NCBI GenBank assembly: GCA_028023455.1
Contig: JAQFVV010012424.1
Coordinates: forward strand, 1,654,001-1,718,000
DNA from: Epiperipatus broadwayi
Lineage: Eukaryota; Onychophora; Udeonychophora; Euonychophora; Peripatidae
Direction of reading: 5' to 3'
Length of the DNA stretch: 64,000 bases
Shown: positions 37,466 to 48,900 of the stretch, in pieces
Layout of the letters: every line of letters begins with the position of its first letter
Position numbering within the stretch: the first letter of the stretch is position 1
Translations under genes and position numbers: made by a program
Notes under the pieces: generated by a model
What the model saw: only the letters and a program-made list of their open reading frames with translations
Database searches by the model: none
What the model was told of the DNA's origin: nothing

Positions 37466-38408
37466 TGTAAAAAAGTCAAGTCATATATCACATGATAATT
37501 TAATAAGCTTTTTTTACAATTGTTATATATAATGAGCATGCCAATAGTTCTTAACAAGCTTTTCATAATATCCCTATCCTCAGACTGACTTCTAACTCTG
37601 GCATTTGCCAGTGTGGTGCTAGGATATTCAAGCATTAGATTTAAAATACCAGGTTAAGCCCAGCACTTTATCTAATGTATAACTATTAAGCAGAACTTCT
37701 GAAATTTTCAGACATCCATGTCTTCAAATCCAGCTATCTAACTTAAATAGCTATATGAGACTGAACTAACTCCAGATACACCATATATTAATAGCTTTAG
37801 CAATATAAAATCACCAAAGCCTTAAGAGCAATAACGATAGTTCCAAAAAAAAAATCCAAGTGATATGTCACATAACAATTTAATAAGCTTGTATTACTAA
37901 TGTTATATAATGAGCATGCCAATAACTCTTAACAAGCTTTTCAGAATGTATCCCTATCCTCAGACCAGTTTCTAGCTCTGGCTTTTGCCAGTGAGGCATT
38001 AGAATATTCACGGATTAAATTTTAAATACCAGGTTAAGCCAGCACTTTATCTAATATTTAACTATTAAGTAGAAAATCTAAAATTTTCAGTCACCCATAT
38101 GTCTTCAAATCCAGCTATCTAAAGTAGCCAGAACTAGAAACCAGTCTGAGGATAGAGATATTCTGAAAAGCTTGTTAAGAGCTATTGGCACATTCATTAT
38201 GTAATAACCTTTGTAATACAAGCTTATTAAATTAAGTCACGTGATATATGATTTGAAATATGGATGTCTGAAATATGGCTATTTAAGTTAGACAACTGGA
38301 TCTGAAGAAATATGGATGTCTGAAAATTTTAAGATTTTCTACTTAATAGTTAAACATTAGATTAAGTGCTGGATTTTGACCTGGTATTTTAAACCTCACT
38401 GATGAAAG
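37466..38408. mobile_element. Hammerhead repeat family 2: tandem plus inverted array in LTR
   Basis: The first unit starts near 37470 ('atatatcacatgataattta') and a second near 37861 ('atgtcacataacaattta'), so the unit is about 385-390 bp. From about 38124 the orientation flips. Ribozyme-like blocks occur on the minus strand at 37555-37610 and 37945-37990 (core decayed to CTGGCAA, stem II and GAAAC-GTC kept). On the plus strand the block is split: GAAACCAGTCTGAGG at 38133 and CCTCACTGATGA at the right end (38395-38406). The outer flanks 'gcattgtgcata' and 'gtatagtgtata' look like a diverged target duplication. The sister LTR lacks it. Confidence 0.7.
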
Positions 38409-39262
38409 TATAGTGTATATAAAATACAAATAAGTCTTCAGCAATTCGGCTGTGTGATTTGGTTCTTTCCTTATATTGGCCGCTTATAAGAGGTAGAGAT
38501 ATAACATCATATAATGCAGTTATTCATTGGATTGTGCAGGACACCCAGGAGCTTCTGAAGGGTTACATGTTCTTGCCAGGCCTAGAATATCAAGATTTTC
38601 TGCAATAATAAAACATTCTTAAGCTTATAAAGTAGGTATCATAATTTTAATTAGCAGTAAGGCAAAAATCTTCTCTTCACGGCTTACTTTAGCACTGGTT
38701 CTACGTATAGTTTACAGTTTAGATTCCATTAATCAACACTGGAACAAAGTTGATTTTTAAATAAATAATTAATTACTGTCTGCATCATTATCACCCGTAC
38801 ATTAATGCAGGATATTCTACTATCTCAGTACTGTCTGCATCATTACCTATCACCCGCACCTTAATGTAGAATATTCTACTATCTCGGACCCTAGAGAAAA
38901 ATATTCCGTTATATTTGTCAATAACAAAAAAATAACTGCTTTCTTTTTTTTTATCTAATATGCATTACAAGAAATAAATTCTTTGCTTGCTTTTGTTGTT
39001 TTATTTATAATTAAAAAAAATATTGTTAATTAATAATTCTTTTTCTTGGATTTGAACTCACCGAAATTGATAAAATTTTATTTATAATACAATTCGCAAT
39101 AGGTGAAGCCAAAAAGATATTAAATGCCCTTTAATTAATGAACTGCATATTTTCTCTTTCTTTATTATATATATGTATGTGTAGGTGCATACACACATTA
39201 TTCTTCAAATCTGATTATGTAGCAGTGAGTTATTAAAGCTTTTAGAAGACCAGAGATGTACA

Positions 39263-40409
39263 ATTTTTTACTGTTTGCTATGTCAAAATGGTTAACATTT
39301 TATTAGTGCCTTTTATTTTCAGTGAAACAAGTAAATACATAAAAATGTCAATTCTGTAATGAACACTACGATCTTATCAAGATTTTGAATTTTGATTTCT
39401 AGGCCTTGCGGGACAACTAATTGTTAATAATTATACTATTCTTTGATTTCCAAAAGAAAAATAAATAGTGAAGATTAGCTTTTCATTCACTTTAAGTTCT
39501 TACAATATATTACACATAGAAAAGATAGTTGAATCGTTCCACGTGTTTATATAAAGCCAGATTTACATGAAGTGGTAAATGTTAAAATTGTGAGTGCAGA
39601 AAGTTTGTCACTTGATGTGATATTTATTGATAAATATGAACAAATGATAAAGAACATGGGTAAGAGATAAAAACCTGAGCCACAGATGAGTGCTGGTTGT
39701 CATTTTTTTTTAACTATTTTTATTCACGTTTCAGAAATGTGTGGCAAAGTAGATTTTAAGTATATCTTAAAAGATATACATGGAAAAGAAGATATCACAT
39801 TGACTTATTCTATGTGTTTATATGAAGTGAATTATATTAATCTTTAATAGAAGGTTAAAGTTATATCTAGATACAGATAATCTCTAATTTAATAAATAAT
39901 TAATAATAATCATTAGTGTATTTATTTTAAATGGTCAGTATCAAAATTGAGAGGGCGGGAATTTTGTCACTTGTAAATCAAATTGCAACAATTTTCATTC
40001 AGCTAGATAAATATTAGCATACCATAAGCTATTAAAATATTTTCATATGGTTAACTTTTAAATTATGCCAATACTAACTACAGATTTACCAACTTATCAT
40101 ATATTCGGGACAGTCTTATGAAAATGTGTTTAAAATATTAGAATTAAAGCATAGAACTCTCATTTCAATCACATTGTGTTTCATCATTAAACATCACATG
40201 ATTTTGCAAGTCGTGTTTCCTTTATTTTATGGCTACAGTATGTGTACCAATATAAATTGAAAAGAAAGATCAAGTAAAAATCTACTTTTAGGCATTTATG
40301 TTTATGTATAAACACATAAATAACTATACAGCTCTTTGATCTACTTCAGTAAAATTATTTTGGTCTAATGGTGACAAACATTGATTTATTAATAAATTTA
40401 CTATACATA
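39263..40409. repeat. Stretch with dispersed repeat also found at 45300-45640
   Basis: Segments 39525-39640 and 39810-39985 resemble each other and 45455-45600 ('gattagtaataatcattagtgtattta' type blocks at 39900 and 45510, followed by a 'gtgag...gaa.t(t)tgtca' block). No ORF was found. The repeat is unnamed and its ends are unclear. The block 'cacagatgagtgctggtt' at 39679 may be a ribozyme relic. Confidence 0.5.
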
Positions 40410-41150
40410 GATATAAAAACAAAAATACTTAATTGTAAATATTAATTAGAGAAAATATAACTTACTATTAAAAATTTTTCGGCTGAACGTTTTTGAGGAA
40501 CCATGCCTCATACTCATAGCCTTCATGAAAAGTGTAATAAATATATGCAAATGTAAATATTCAAATGAGCTACTGTTACGTAGCCCATTTTTTCGAGATC
40601 TCGAAGCATGTGTCCTTTCTGTTAATGGCATGGATGTCTCTATTAATATAGAATGCCTCCTTTATTTTTCTCCTGTAATCATTTGGCTCTGAACATAAAA
40701 TAATGGGGTTGGAGGTATGAAGTTGTGCCCAGATTGTTTACTATGTTCGAAAAATACTGAGGATGCTGCTGTTCGTTTGAGCTCTGTTGAATGTGAACGA
40801 TGTTGGGCTAATCTGGTATTAATTGTGGCTTTAGTTTCCCCATAATATGTAGCGTGGCATCCGGCTTGAGGGCAGGAAATAGAGTACACCACGTGTGGGG
40901 TGAGCGATCGATCAATGTGGTCTTTAGAGTTATTGATCAACCTATTGGAATTGGGTGGAGTTCTGAATATTATGTTGAATTTATTGTTTAAAGTTTTCAT
41001 TAGTTTGCATATATTTATTACACTTTTCATGAAGGCTATGAGTATGAGGCATGGTTCCTCGAAAACGTTCAGCCGAAAAATTTTTAATAGTAAGTTATAT
41101 TTTCTCTAATTAATATTTACAATTCAGTATTTTTGTTTTTACATATAAGG
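40410..41150 (-). mobile_element. Penelope-like element remnant with inverted terminal repeats
   Basis: About 140-bp arms at 40410-40551 and 41007-41150 are inverted copies of each other, with 'gaggaaccatgcctcatact' in one and its complement in the other. Between them, minus strand 41030-40662, lies a GIY-YIG domain: NSNRLINNSKDHI, then VVYSISCPQAGCHATYYGET, KATINTRLAQHR, and SVFFEHSKQSGHNF. The RT is absent. Penelope-like elements often carry direct or inverted terminal repeats. The arms also hold a hairpin 'gaggcatggttcctc' followed by 'gaaaac', which may be a decayed ribozyme. Confidence 0.85.
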
Positions 41151-41650
41151 AGAAATTAAAACCATATTTATTACATAATGAATAGATATAAATAATATAT
41201 ATATATATATATAAGCTTATATATGAATAAAAACATTAATTAGTAAAGGTAATTTATTAAAAAAAAATTCTATACTTTTTGCATCAATCCATACTTTCTT
41301 GATTCCATTTATGAAATTATGTATTATTCAATGTTTTTCTTATTTCTAAACCTATGGCAGTGTAATACAATGGTTCCTGTACTTTTGCCTGCAGGCACCA
41401 TGGTGCTAATCAATACTTTTACATGTGCCTGCCATAACTTGACACAAAAAAAATGTTTCACCAACTTTGCTTTCATTTAAAATTGACATTTTATTTAAGT
41501 AACCCAATTACTTTTATTTGGTGTTCATTTTTATTATTGTTAAATATTTTTGCAAAAAAACTTTAAATTATTTGATAATAATATATTTGTCTCATATTTT
41601 ATCCATTATTATAATTGCCTCTGCTAAAAATTATCCTTGAAAGAATAGTA

Positions 41651-41809
41651 GTCAAGTGTTGGTGGCCTAGCGGTTAGCATAGCTGCCTTCCAAGCAGCTA
41701 GCCTGGGTTCGCTTCCCGATCAAAGCATTTGACATATGAGAAAAATAAAATAGTACCTACTCTATGACTTGTACTTGTGATCATGATCTGCATCAAAAAA
41801 AAAAAAAGA
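41651..41809 (+). mobile_element. tRNA-derived SINE with poly(A) tail
   Basis: The head has an A-box-like 'tggcctagcggttag' and B-box-like 'gggttcgcttcc', inside a type-II-tRNA-like block with an extended variable region. A unique 3' body and a poly(A) tail at 41797-41809 follow. It is the same family as 13543-13669. The flanks 'aaagaatag' and 'aaagattg' are not a convincing duplication. Confidence 0.8.
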
Positions 41810-42070
41810 TTGTGGATGAATAGCGTAATACTCCTTCGAGTAAACCAAAGTCAAAGGTCAAGACTATAAAACTGTCTATGGAAAATATCAAACATAACAT
41901 TATAATTATTTTCCTTTTCAAAAATCTGACTGTGCTGTATTATTTAATAATACTCCATTCTTAGATTGTGCATTAATCAAATTAAAACTTTTAGACTTTT
42001 GTATAGATATGTATATTCTCGTTACAAATATTTTTTTATGTTACAGATTGGTGTGTGTTTATATATATAA

Positions 42071-42120
42071 TCGAATGCATATACACTTAGAATTACAACT
42101 ATAAGTGTATATGCATTCGA
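42071..42120. repeat. Perfect 19-bp hairpin
   Basis: Arms 42071-42089 and 42102-42120 are perfect inverted copies (tcgaatgcatatacactta) with a 12-nt loop. It lies in an AT-rich stretch between the SINE and the frataxin 3' end. Confidence 0.85.
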
Positions 42121-42828
42121 TGTTTAAATAATTTAATCATATATCTCAAATATGATTTATATATATTATGCCTATATCAATACATTCATAGTGCAATATT
42201 TCCTTTTAGTCTCAATAGTTATAAAATATTTCATCCTTCCCAACATTAGGTGATGTTAAATGAGTTACAATTTTTATTTATATCTTTTAAAGAATCTTCT
42301 AAATTTTCTAAAAATGAGTTTAAAAGACAGTTCTATAAAAAGATGTCTTTTTAAAAAATATACATGTTAACACATATAATTTTTTTTAAAAAAATATCTC
42401 ACTGATTACATATAATTTCCAAGTCATGACTTAAATATATATATATACACACACATATGCTAATAAAAAAGTATTTCCTAAGCAAAAGTAAAAAAAAAAA
42501 AATGTATTTTATATTTCAAATTGCCATTGAAATTTCAATAAAGCAATATAGTATGTATAACTGCATAATAATAGTAGGATGGTTACTATTAAAATCTATG
42601 TTAATCTTGAACTTTTATATATATGGTTCTATTGACACAATTTCTGTTTACCCAGCAATAAATCATGTATAAATAAAACAACTATTATTAAAAAGAACTA
42701 ATAAGTCTAATAATAATATTAAAAATGAAATTTAATTTCTTAATTTTTACATTATAACAATGCTTTAATTTTTTTTTGGTTTTGTTCTTATTTTACATAA
42801 TGAAAATGTACATAAATAATGAATAATA

Positions 42829-42967
42829 TTATCCATATTTACATTTTGTGAAATCTATTTTTTTTTTAAGAATTTCTGAAATTTCTTTTGTAAGGAGATC
42901 ATGAAGACAATTACCATCATGGGTATAAATCCATCGGCTGCTAGTGAAGTCATATCTTTTTGGACCA
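42829..42967 (-). CDS. FXN: Frataxin last exon
   Basis: It starts after the acceptor 'tttag' at 42972-42968 and completes the split serine codon of the previous exon. It encodes [18 protein letters not shown], then the helix [16 protein letters not shown], and ends KCKYG with TAA at 42831-42829. GPKRYD, W.Y.HDG and L..LL..E are signature residues of frataxin. The C-terminal tail after the helix is short. No canonical AATAAA was seen in the next 150 bases on the minus strand. Confidence 0.95.
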
Positions 42968-45900
42968 CTAAAAAAAAAAGTATGTTAATAAATTTGAATA
43001 TTATTCTTACTAAAACAACACATACAAGTATGATTGTGTTTATAAACCTATCACAATAGTACTATCATATATATGACTTAACATCCATTGTTTCAATAAT
43101 TCACTATTTGCTAAAAACATTAAAGGCATTTGAATTTAATTTCATGTGCATTCATCTATACAAGTCAATCAGTTATCTGCTCACCTTGAGGAATCACTGT
43201 GGCACACAGTTACATAATCACTATATTGCTGCTGTAGTAAATTATTGAGAAAATTTTTTGTTTAAAATGGCCCCACAGATCAAAATTTAAAATGGTAGTT
43301 CTGCTTTTTTTACTTGATAAAATGAAAATAATTGATTTAATAAAGATAAAAAAAAAGTTGTATATAAGTGAAAATCCTTCTATGAATTTATAACTATTAT
43401 ATTTTTCACAAATGCATTATTCTATTTTTTTTTCATTGTTTTAATTGATGTCTTAATGTATATAATTTTTACATTAAATACTACAACAGATATATGGTGT
43501 AAGCATGGGATTCACTACTGTGAGAAGTTTCAGACACTTATGTAAAAACTTGAGAACAAATGGCAGTAGGTATTGGGAAACTACTGTAAATACACTAACA
43601 TTCATGACAATAAATATATTAATAAATTTTTAATTCTATTATTTGGAATATATATATATATATATGTAATTATATAACTGAATATTTGTAAATACAGTAA
43701 CTAAATAATTATAAATTTTAACCACTTAGGAGCACTTTCGATTATCCCAGTAATCTGTTTCAACAAAGCTTTGAATATTTACAAATATTCAGTTATATAA
43801 TTACGTATATTGCTTTAAAAATACAGACATTGAATCATAATATTATATATATATAAACACCCTATATTAAATTTGATTACTTGCTTTTAGTCCCAACATT
43901 TTAGTTATAAAATAGAATCTCCTTGATACATTATCATACTTGTGTTCTTCCTCTACTGTAAATCAAGATGCCAATTTCTGTAGACTGGAAAACAGACTAC
44001 CATCATCTATGACCAGTCTAATTACATGTCCACACCAATTTAAGAATTTATTTCTGGTTTCTTCCACACTTTTACAATAATACTTAAATACATTTTTACT
44101 CTTGTCATTTTTAATATTTTGATATTCTGGCCAATCCTCATTGAAATACCATCTCAAAAGAAAACAAGGTTTGTTTTAATATTATAATTATTATTCATAT
44201 CATCATTCATAATTTCCAATATTTGGGTTCTCTGAATGATCATTTTCAAAAAACCAACTCTACTGATAATAGTGTCAGAGAAAATATTACTTATAAGATC
44301 TTGCCAAATGCTAGAAGGAGAAGGCTTTAGACATTTTCTACCCTATAGCATCTAGCTAAAAATTGTTAGATACCCATTTATTCACCAATTTTCAAGAACT
44401 ATCTGGATTGCGTATAAAATGCTCACTTGAAAACTAAAAAAAAATTCTAATTTTTTTTCCAATCCAGATTAGAAGCTTTGATCACAACCAACTATTCACA
44501 ATCCCATTTAGCATTATTCAGACACATCAGTTTAATAATTACAAACCAGGATTATACAATATATTAATTGTTCACGAGTTATTATTAGTTATAGTACATC
44601 AGAAACATTTTATATAATAAATCACATCTTACTAATATCAAATACAATAAATAAATATTCTGATATAAATTGGTAAATATATAAATTACAACTATATGTG
44701 TCTACAATAAATTAATTCCATTTTAGTTCTTTAATCAATGGCACATTAATTATTACAGTAATAATTTTATAAATAAAAATAATAATTCCCCAAATATGAT
44801 AACAGTTTAAATAAATCTATTTATTACATCCATTACAACAATATACTAGCTTGTAAACAAACAAATAGGTAAATGAACAAATCAACAAAACAGAATAAAT
44901 CAACAAATTAAGAAATAAATCACTAAAAAAATCAATTACCAAATACACAAATAAATCAGTATGCAAATAGACTTCAAAACAGAGAACACACAAACTAAGA
45001 AAGAACTTATTAAATTAATACCCCCCCCCCCAACAAATTAACCAATCAATAAAGGACAAAATCAACCAAGGACAAATAAAACAAAAATTAATGCATGAAT
45101 AAGTAAACTAATCACGAATAAGCCTGTTTACAAATCTATGTAAATTTTAAACAGATATATATATATCAGAGATACGTTATATCTTGACAAGGTCCTGAGA
45201 AAATTTGAATTTGAGGCTTCATGTATATATGAGAGATTGTGAGCTGGGCCAACTGTTGAAAGCTGGTTCAGCACGAAATGCATTTTGGGGGTCATTTGTC
45301 TTTTATATATCTTTATTTATATGTATTTAAAAAGAATGGGGAAGTATGGAGATGTTTATTATATTTATAAAGATATTACATACGGGACAGAGAAAGGTGA
45401 ATAACTCCGTGTGTGTAAATTAAAAAAAAAAAAAAAATCAGATATATTAATCTTTAACTGAGGTTTAAAGTTTATATCTGTGCTGGAGATAATTTCTAGT
45501 TTCAAAAATGATTAGTAATAATCATTAGTGTATTTATCTGAAATGGATGGCGTCAAAGTTGTGAGTGAAGGAAGTCTGACAATGGTAAATGAAAATGTAA
45601 TAATATGAAGACAGACATTTTTCTCTGGGAAGAAGAACGATTGTTTTTGGAAATTCATTAAAAAAAAAAAAAAAGATGAACAATTTAGATAAAATTGCAT
45701 TAAAAAAAAGAAAATTATCTATGTTATATTTATAAGGAACTAAAATAATCCAGAAGGAAAATGAAATAAAAGTATATCATAAATAATTTTGATATTTATA
45801 TTTAATAAAATAGAATTTATTTAATGATTGGTAAAATGCCAATCTGAACAGCGATATCAATCTTGCTATATATATATTCTTACATTTCAAATCACTCAAA

Positions 45901-48900
45901 TATATTTCCAGAATTCAAAATGCTTTATTATGCATTAATCTCATTCAAAAATGTCATTTCTTTTACTCTTCATTCAAGAACGTTTTCAGTACCTACTAAA
46001 GACTTTATAAATTCGGGGGTCCCTATTGGTAGGGTCTCCAATCAAATTTCATTTTCAATGTCCAATTTTCAAGCTTAAAATTGTCCTTATATAATGATAT
46101 CTTCTTATAAAATATAAATCAATTTTAAACAATATTGATAATAATTCATTTAAGATTAAATAAAATATATTTATGGCATCAAACTAATTTTTATACAATA
46201 TTGGACATCTTATCAAGTAAATAAATTTATTTAATTTTAAATGATTTATTAACAATTTTATTTAGAGTTGATCAATACTTTATATTTACGCTGTATATAT
46301 AAAATTTTTGTGAGTTTTCAAGTAAATATGGCAGCCCATATTTTTGATAAATCTACAGATTTTGTGCCCCCCCCCCCCCAAAAAAAAAAAAAACGTTACA
46401 TGACTGCTAGGAAATGTAGTACTGTATTTAATAGTTACATTTTATTTTTTATTACTATTATTTTTTAAAAAAGAAATCATTGTGGAAAAATTAATTACAA
46501 TATTTATGGTTTATTTTCATTTGGATTAACTTATTAACAGAAAAATGAAAAAAAAAATCAATATTTACACTTTATGGGCAGGCAGAATCCCGTACCTTTA
46601 AAAATAGTTCACTGCATTATATTCTATAAAAGGAAGGTCCCAAAATTTTACCATTATGACAATTTACCAAAAAAAAAAAAAACTGCTGACAAAGAAAAAA
46701 ACAAGCAGAATATCTCGTCACTCTGCATGCTACAACATAAGTAAAAAAAAAGTTGAAATAAAGCTTTTTTATAAAATTTATTGGAATTTATTCAATTTTT
46801 TTAATTTAACAATTGATTTATTAATTGTGTTTTAATTTAACATTTAATACATCTTTGTAGATTATAGGTTCTTGAAACTACACATTTATCAAAAATATGA
46901 GCTGCCATCTTGGTTTACTTGAAAACTCACACGTACATAAAATTCTTAATGATAAAAGATTTTAAAACTATTTGTAATTAGTAAATTCTATAAAATGCAA
47001 AGCTATAATACAAGCAATATAATTTATATGCTACAAAATACAATAATAAATTTTGGAATATGAAGCACCAATAGCAAAATACATTCTACTTTAAGAAAAC
47101 AAAAACCTTAACTATTGATTAGATTACTGCTTTGTAATAGTTCAAAGAATGTGTCCATAAACAAGCAAATGAAAAACAAATCTATATGAAAATTAATGAA
47201 GAAATAATAAGCCAAATCATACAGAAAACAAACAGATGAATAAATAAATGAACTGATTGAATCATTAAATAATTCAACGAACAAAATAACAAGTAACCAA
47301 AGTGATAAATAAAAACAACAAACAAATAAATTAATTATTTAATGAAGTAATATATCAATCATCAAAAATGAAACAAACTGATAAATGGATGATTCAATAA
47401 AGAAATACTCAAACAATGTCTGTTTGTTTATCTAATAATCTAACTATCTACCTACCTAAATATATGCATCAATTTCTTTTACTGTATGTAAAACATTTCA
47501 AACTACTTATAATTATTAAATTTTATCTAATTCACTTTATATTACTAAAGAATTTATAGAAAAACTGGAAAGCTGAAATATTAAAAATTCACACATTATC
47601 AATTGTTAAAACAGGCAAAACTCTCCATACAGTAGTGCCACTCAGTGCAAGCCAGAGTAATCAATGGATGCCAGAAGGCTTGTGCATAAAATCCCTATCT
47701 AGTGCCTAGTCATCCAATATCTCCAGACTAGTTTCTAGCTTGTGGCTTTCGTCAAGGAGGAGCCTTGAATCTGAGAGCACTGCACTTAGATCTTAGGATC
47801 TAATGCAACCCTCCAGCAGCTACCTTTTATCTTTACTTGATACTAAACTATGAGAATAAAATTGGAGAACACAAAAATATTTTCAATCCAAGCTCATTAG
47901 CTTATATAGTCATACAAGTCTGAACTCAGTTTAGTACCCATATATTTTGGTGTATTTGGTTCTTTAATAATCATAGCCACCATTATCCTATAAGGCAGGA
48001 TTGGTATTAAATTACTAAACATCACATGATCATCATTTCTTATGCTTGCTCATAACTATTATTAAAACAGGAAAAACTCTCCATACAGTAGTGCCACTCA
48101 GTGCAAGCCAGAGTAATCAATGGATGCCAGAAGGCTTGTGCATAAAATCCCTATCTAGTGCCTACTCATCCAATATCTCCAGACTAGTTTCTAGCTTGTG
48201 GCTTTCGTCAGGGAGGAGCCTTGAATCTGAGAGCACTGCACCTAGATCTTAGGATCTAATGCAACCCTCCAGCAGCCACCTTTTATCTTTACTTGTTACT
48301 AAACTATGAGAATAAAATTGGAAAACACAAAAATATTTTCAATCCAAGCTCGTTAGCTTATATAGTCATATAGGTCTGAACTCAATTTAGTACCCATATA
48401 TTTTGGTATATTTGGTTCTTTAATAATCATAGCCACCATTATCCTATAAGGCAGGATTGGTATTAAATTACTAAACATCACATGATCACCATTTCTTATG
48501 CTTGCTCATAACTGTTATTAAAACAGGAAAAACTCTCCATACAGTAGTGCCACTCAGTGCAAGCCAGAGTAATCAATGGATGCCAGAAGGCTTGTGCATA
48601 AAATCCCTATCTAGTGCCTACTCATCCAATATCCCCAGACTAGTTTCTAGCTTATGGCTTTCGAGTTAGTCTGTGGATATTGGATGAGTAGGCACTAGAT
48701 AGGGATTTTATGTACAAGCCTTCTGGCATCTACTGATTACTCTGGCTTGCACTACTGTATGGAGAGTTTTGCATTTTTAATAACAGTTATAAGCAAGCAT
48801 AAGAAATGGTGATCATGTAATGTTTAGTGGTTTAATATCAATTGTTACAATATACAATCATTAATATTGGATTATAATAATAATTCAATAATGAAGAAAT

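Larger units (their letters stand above)
35884..39262 (-). mobile_element. 5' LTR of the Ty3/gypsy-like element, with two insertions
   Basis: It begins 'tgtatt' at 35884 next to the primer binding site and ends 'tgtaca' at 39262, the TG...CA form expected. It aligns piecewise with 17992-29305. It is interrupted by a Penelope-like fragment (36311-36866) and a hammerhead family 2 array (about 37466-38408), both absent from the other LTR. No target duplication was found between 39263 and the sequence before 17992. Confidence 0.75.
47609..48835. mobile_element. Hammerhead repeat family 1: 456-bp tandem array with inverted end
   Basis: This 1,227-bp insertion is flanked by the 12-bp duplication 'tatcaattgtta' (47597-47608 and 48836-48847). 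'ctctccatac' recurs at 47621, 48077 and 48533, so the period is exactly 456 bp twice. The third monomer breaks off inside the ribozyme block at about 48664. It is joined to an inverted partial monomer that runs to the right end. Monomers one and two are nearly identical, which suggests recent amplification or gene conversion. There is no coding frame that resembles a protein. It lies in the last frataxin intron, antisense/sense relation given by the ribozymes (minus strand, same as frataxin). Confidence 0.92.

Noticed and set aside
17987-39267. Target duplication of the gypsy-like element
   Set aside because: The flanks (A-rich on the left, 'atttt' on the right) do not match convincingly.
48046-48252. 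ORFs inside the 456-bp monomers, e.g. 48046-48252 (+) and 61199-61008 (-)
   Set aside because: They recur only because the repeat recurs, contain the ribozyme, and show no protein family features.
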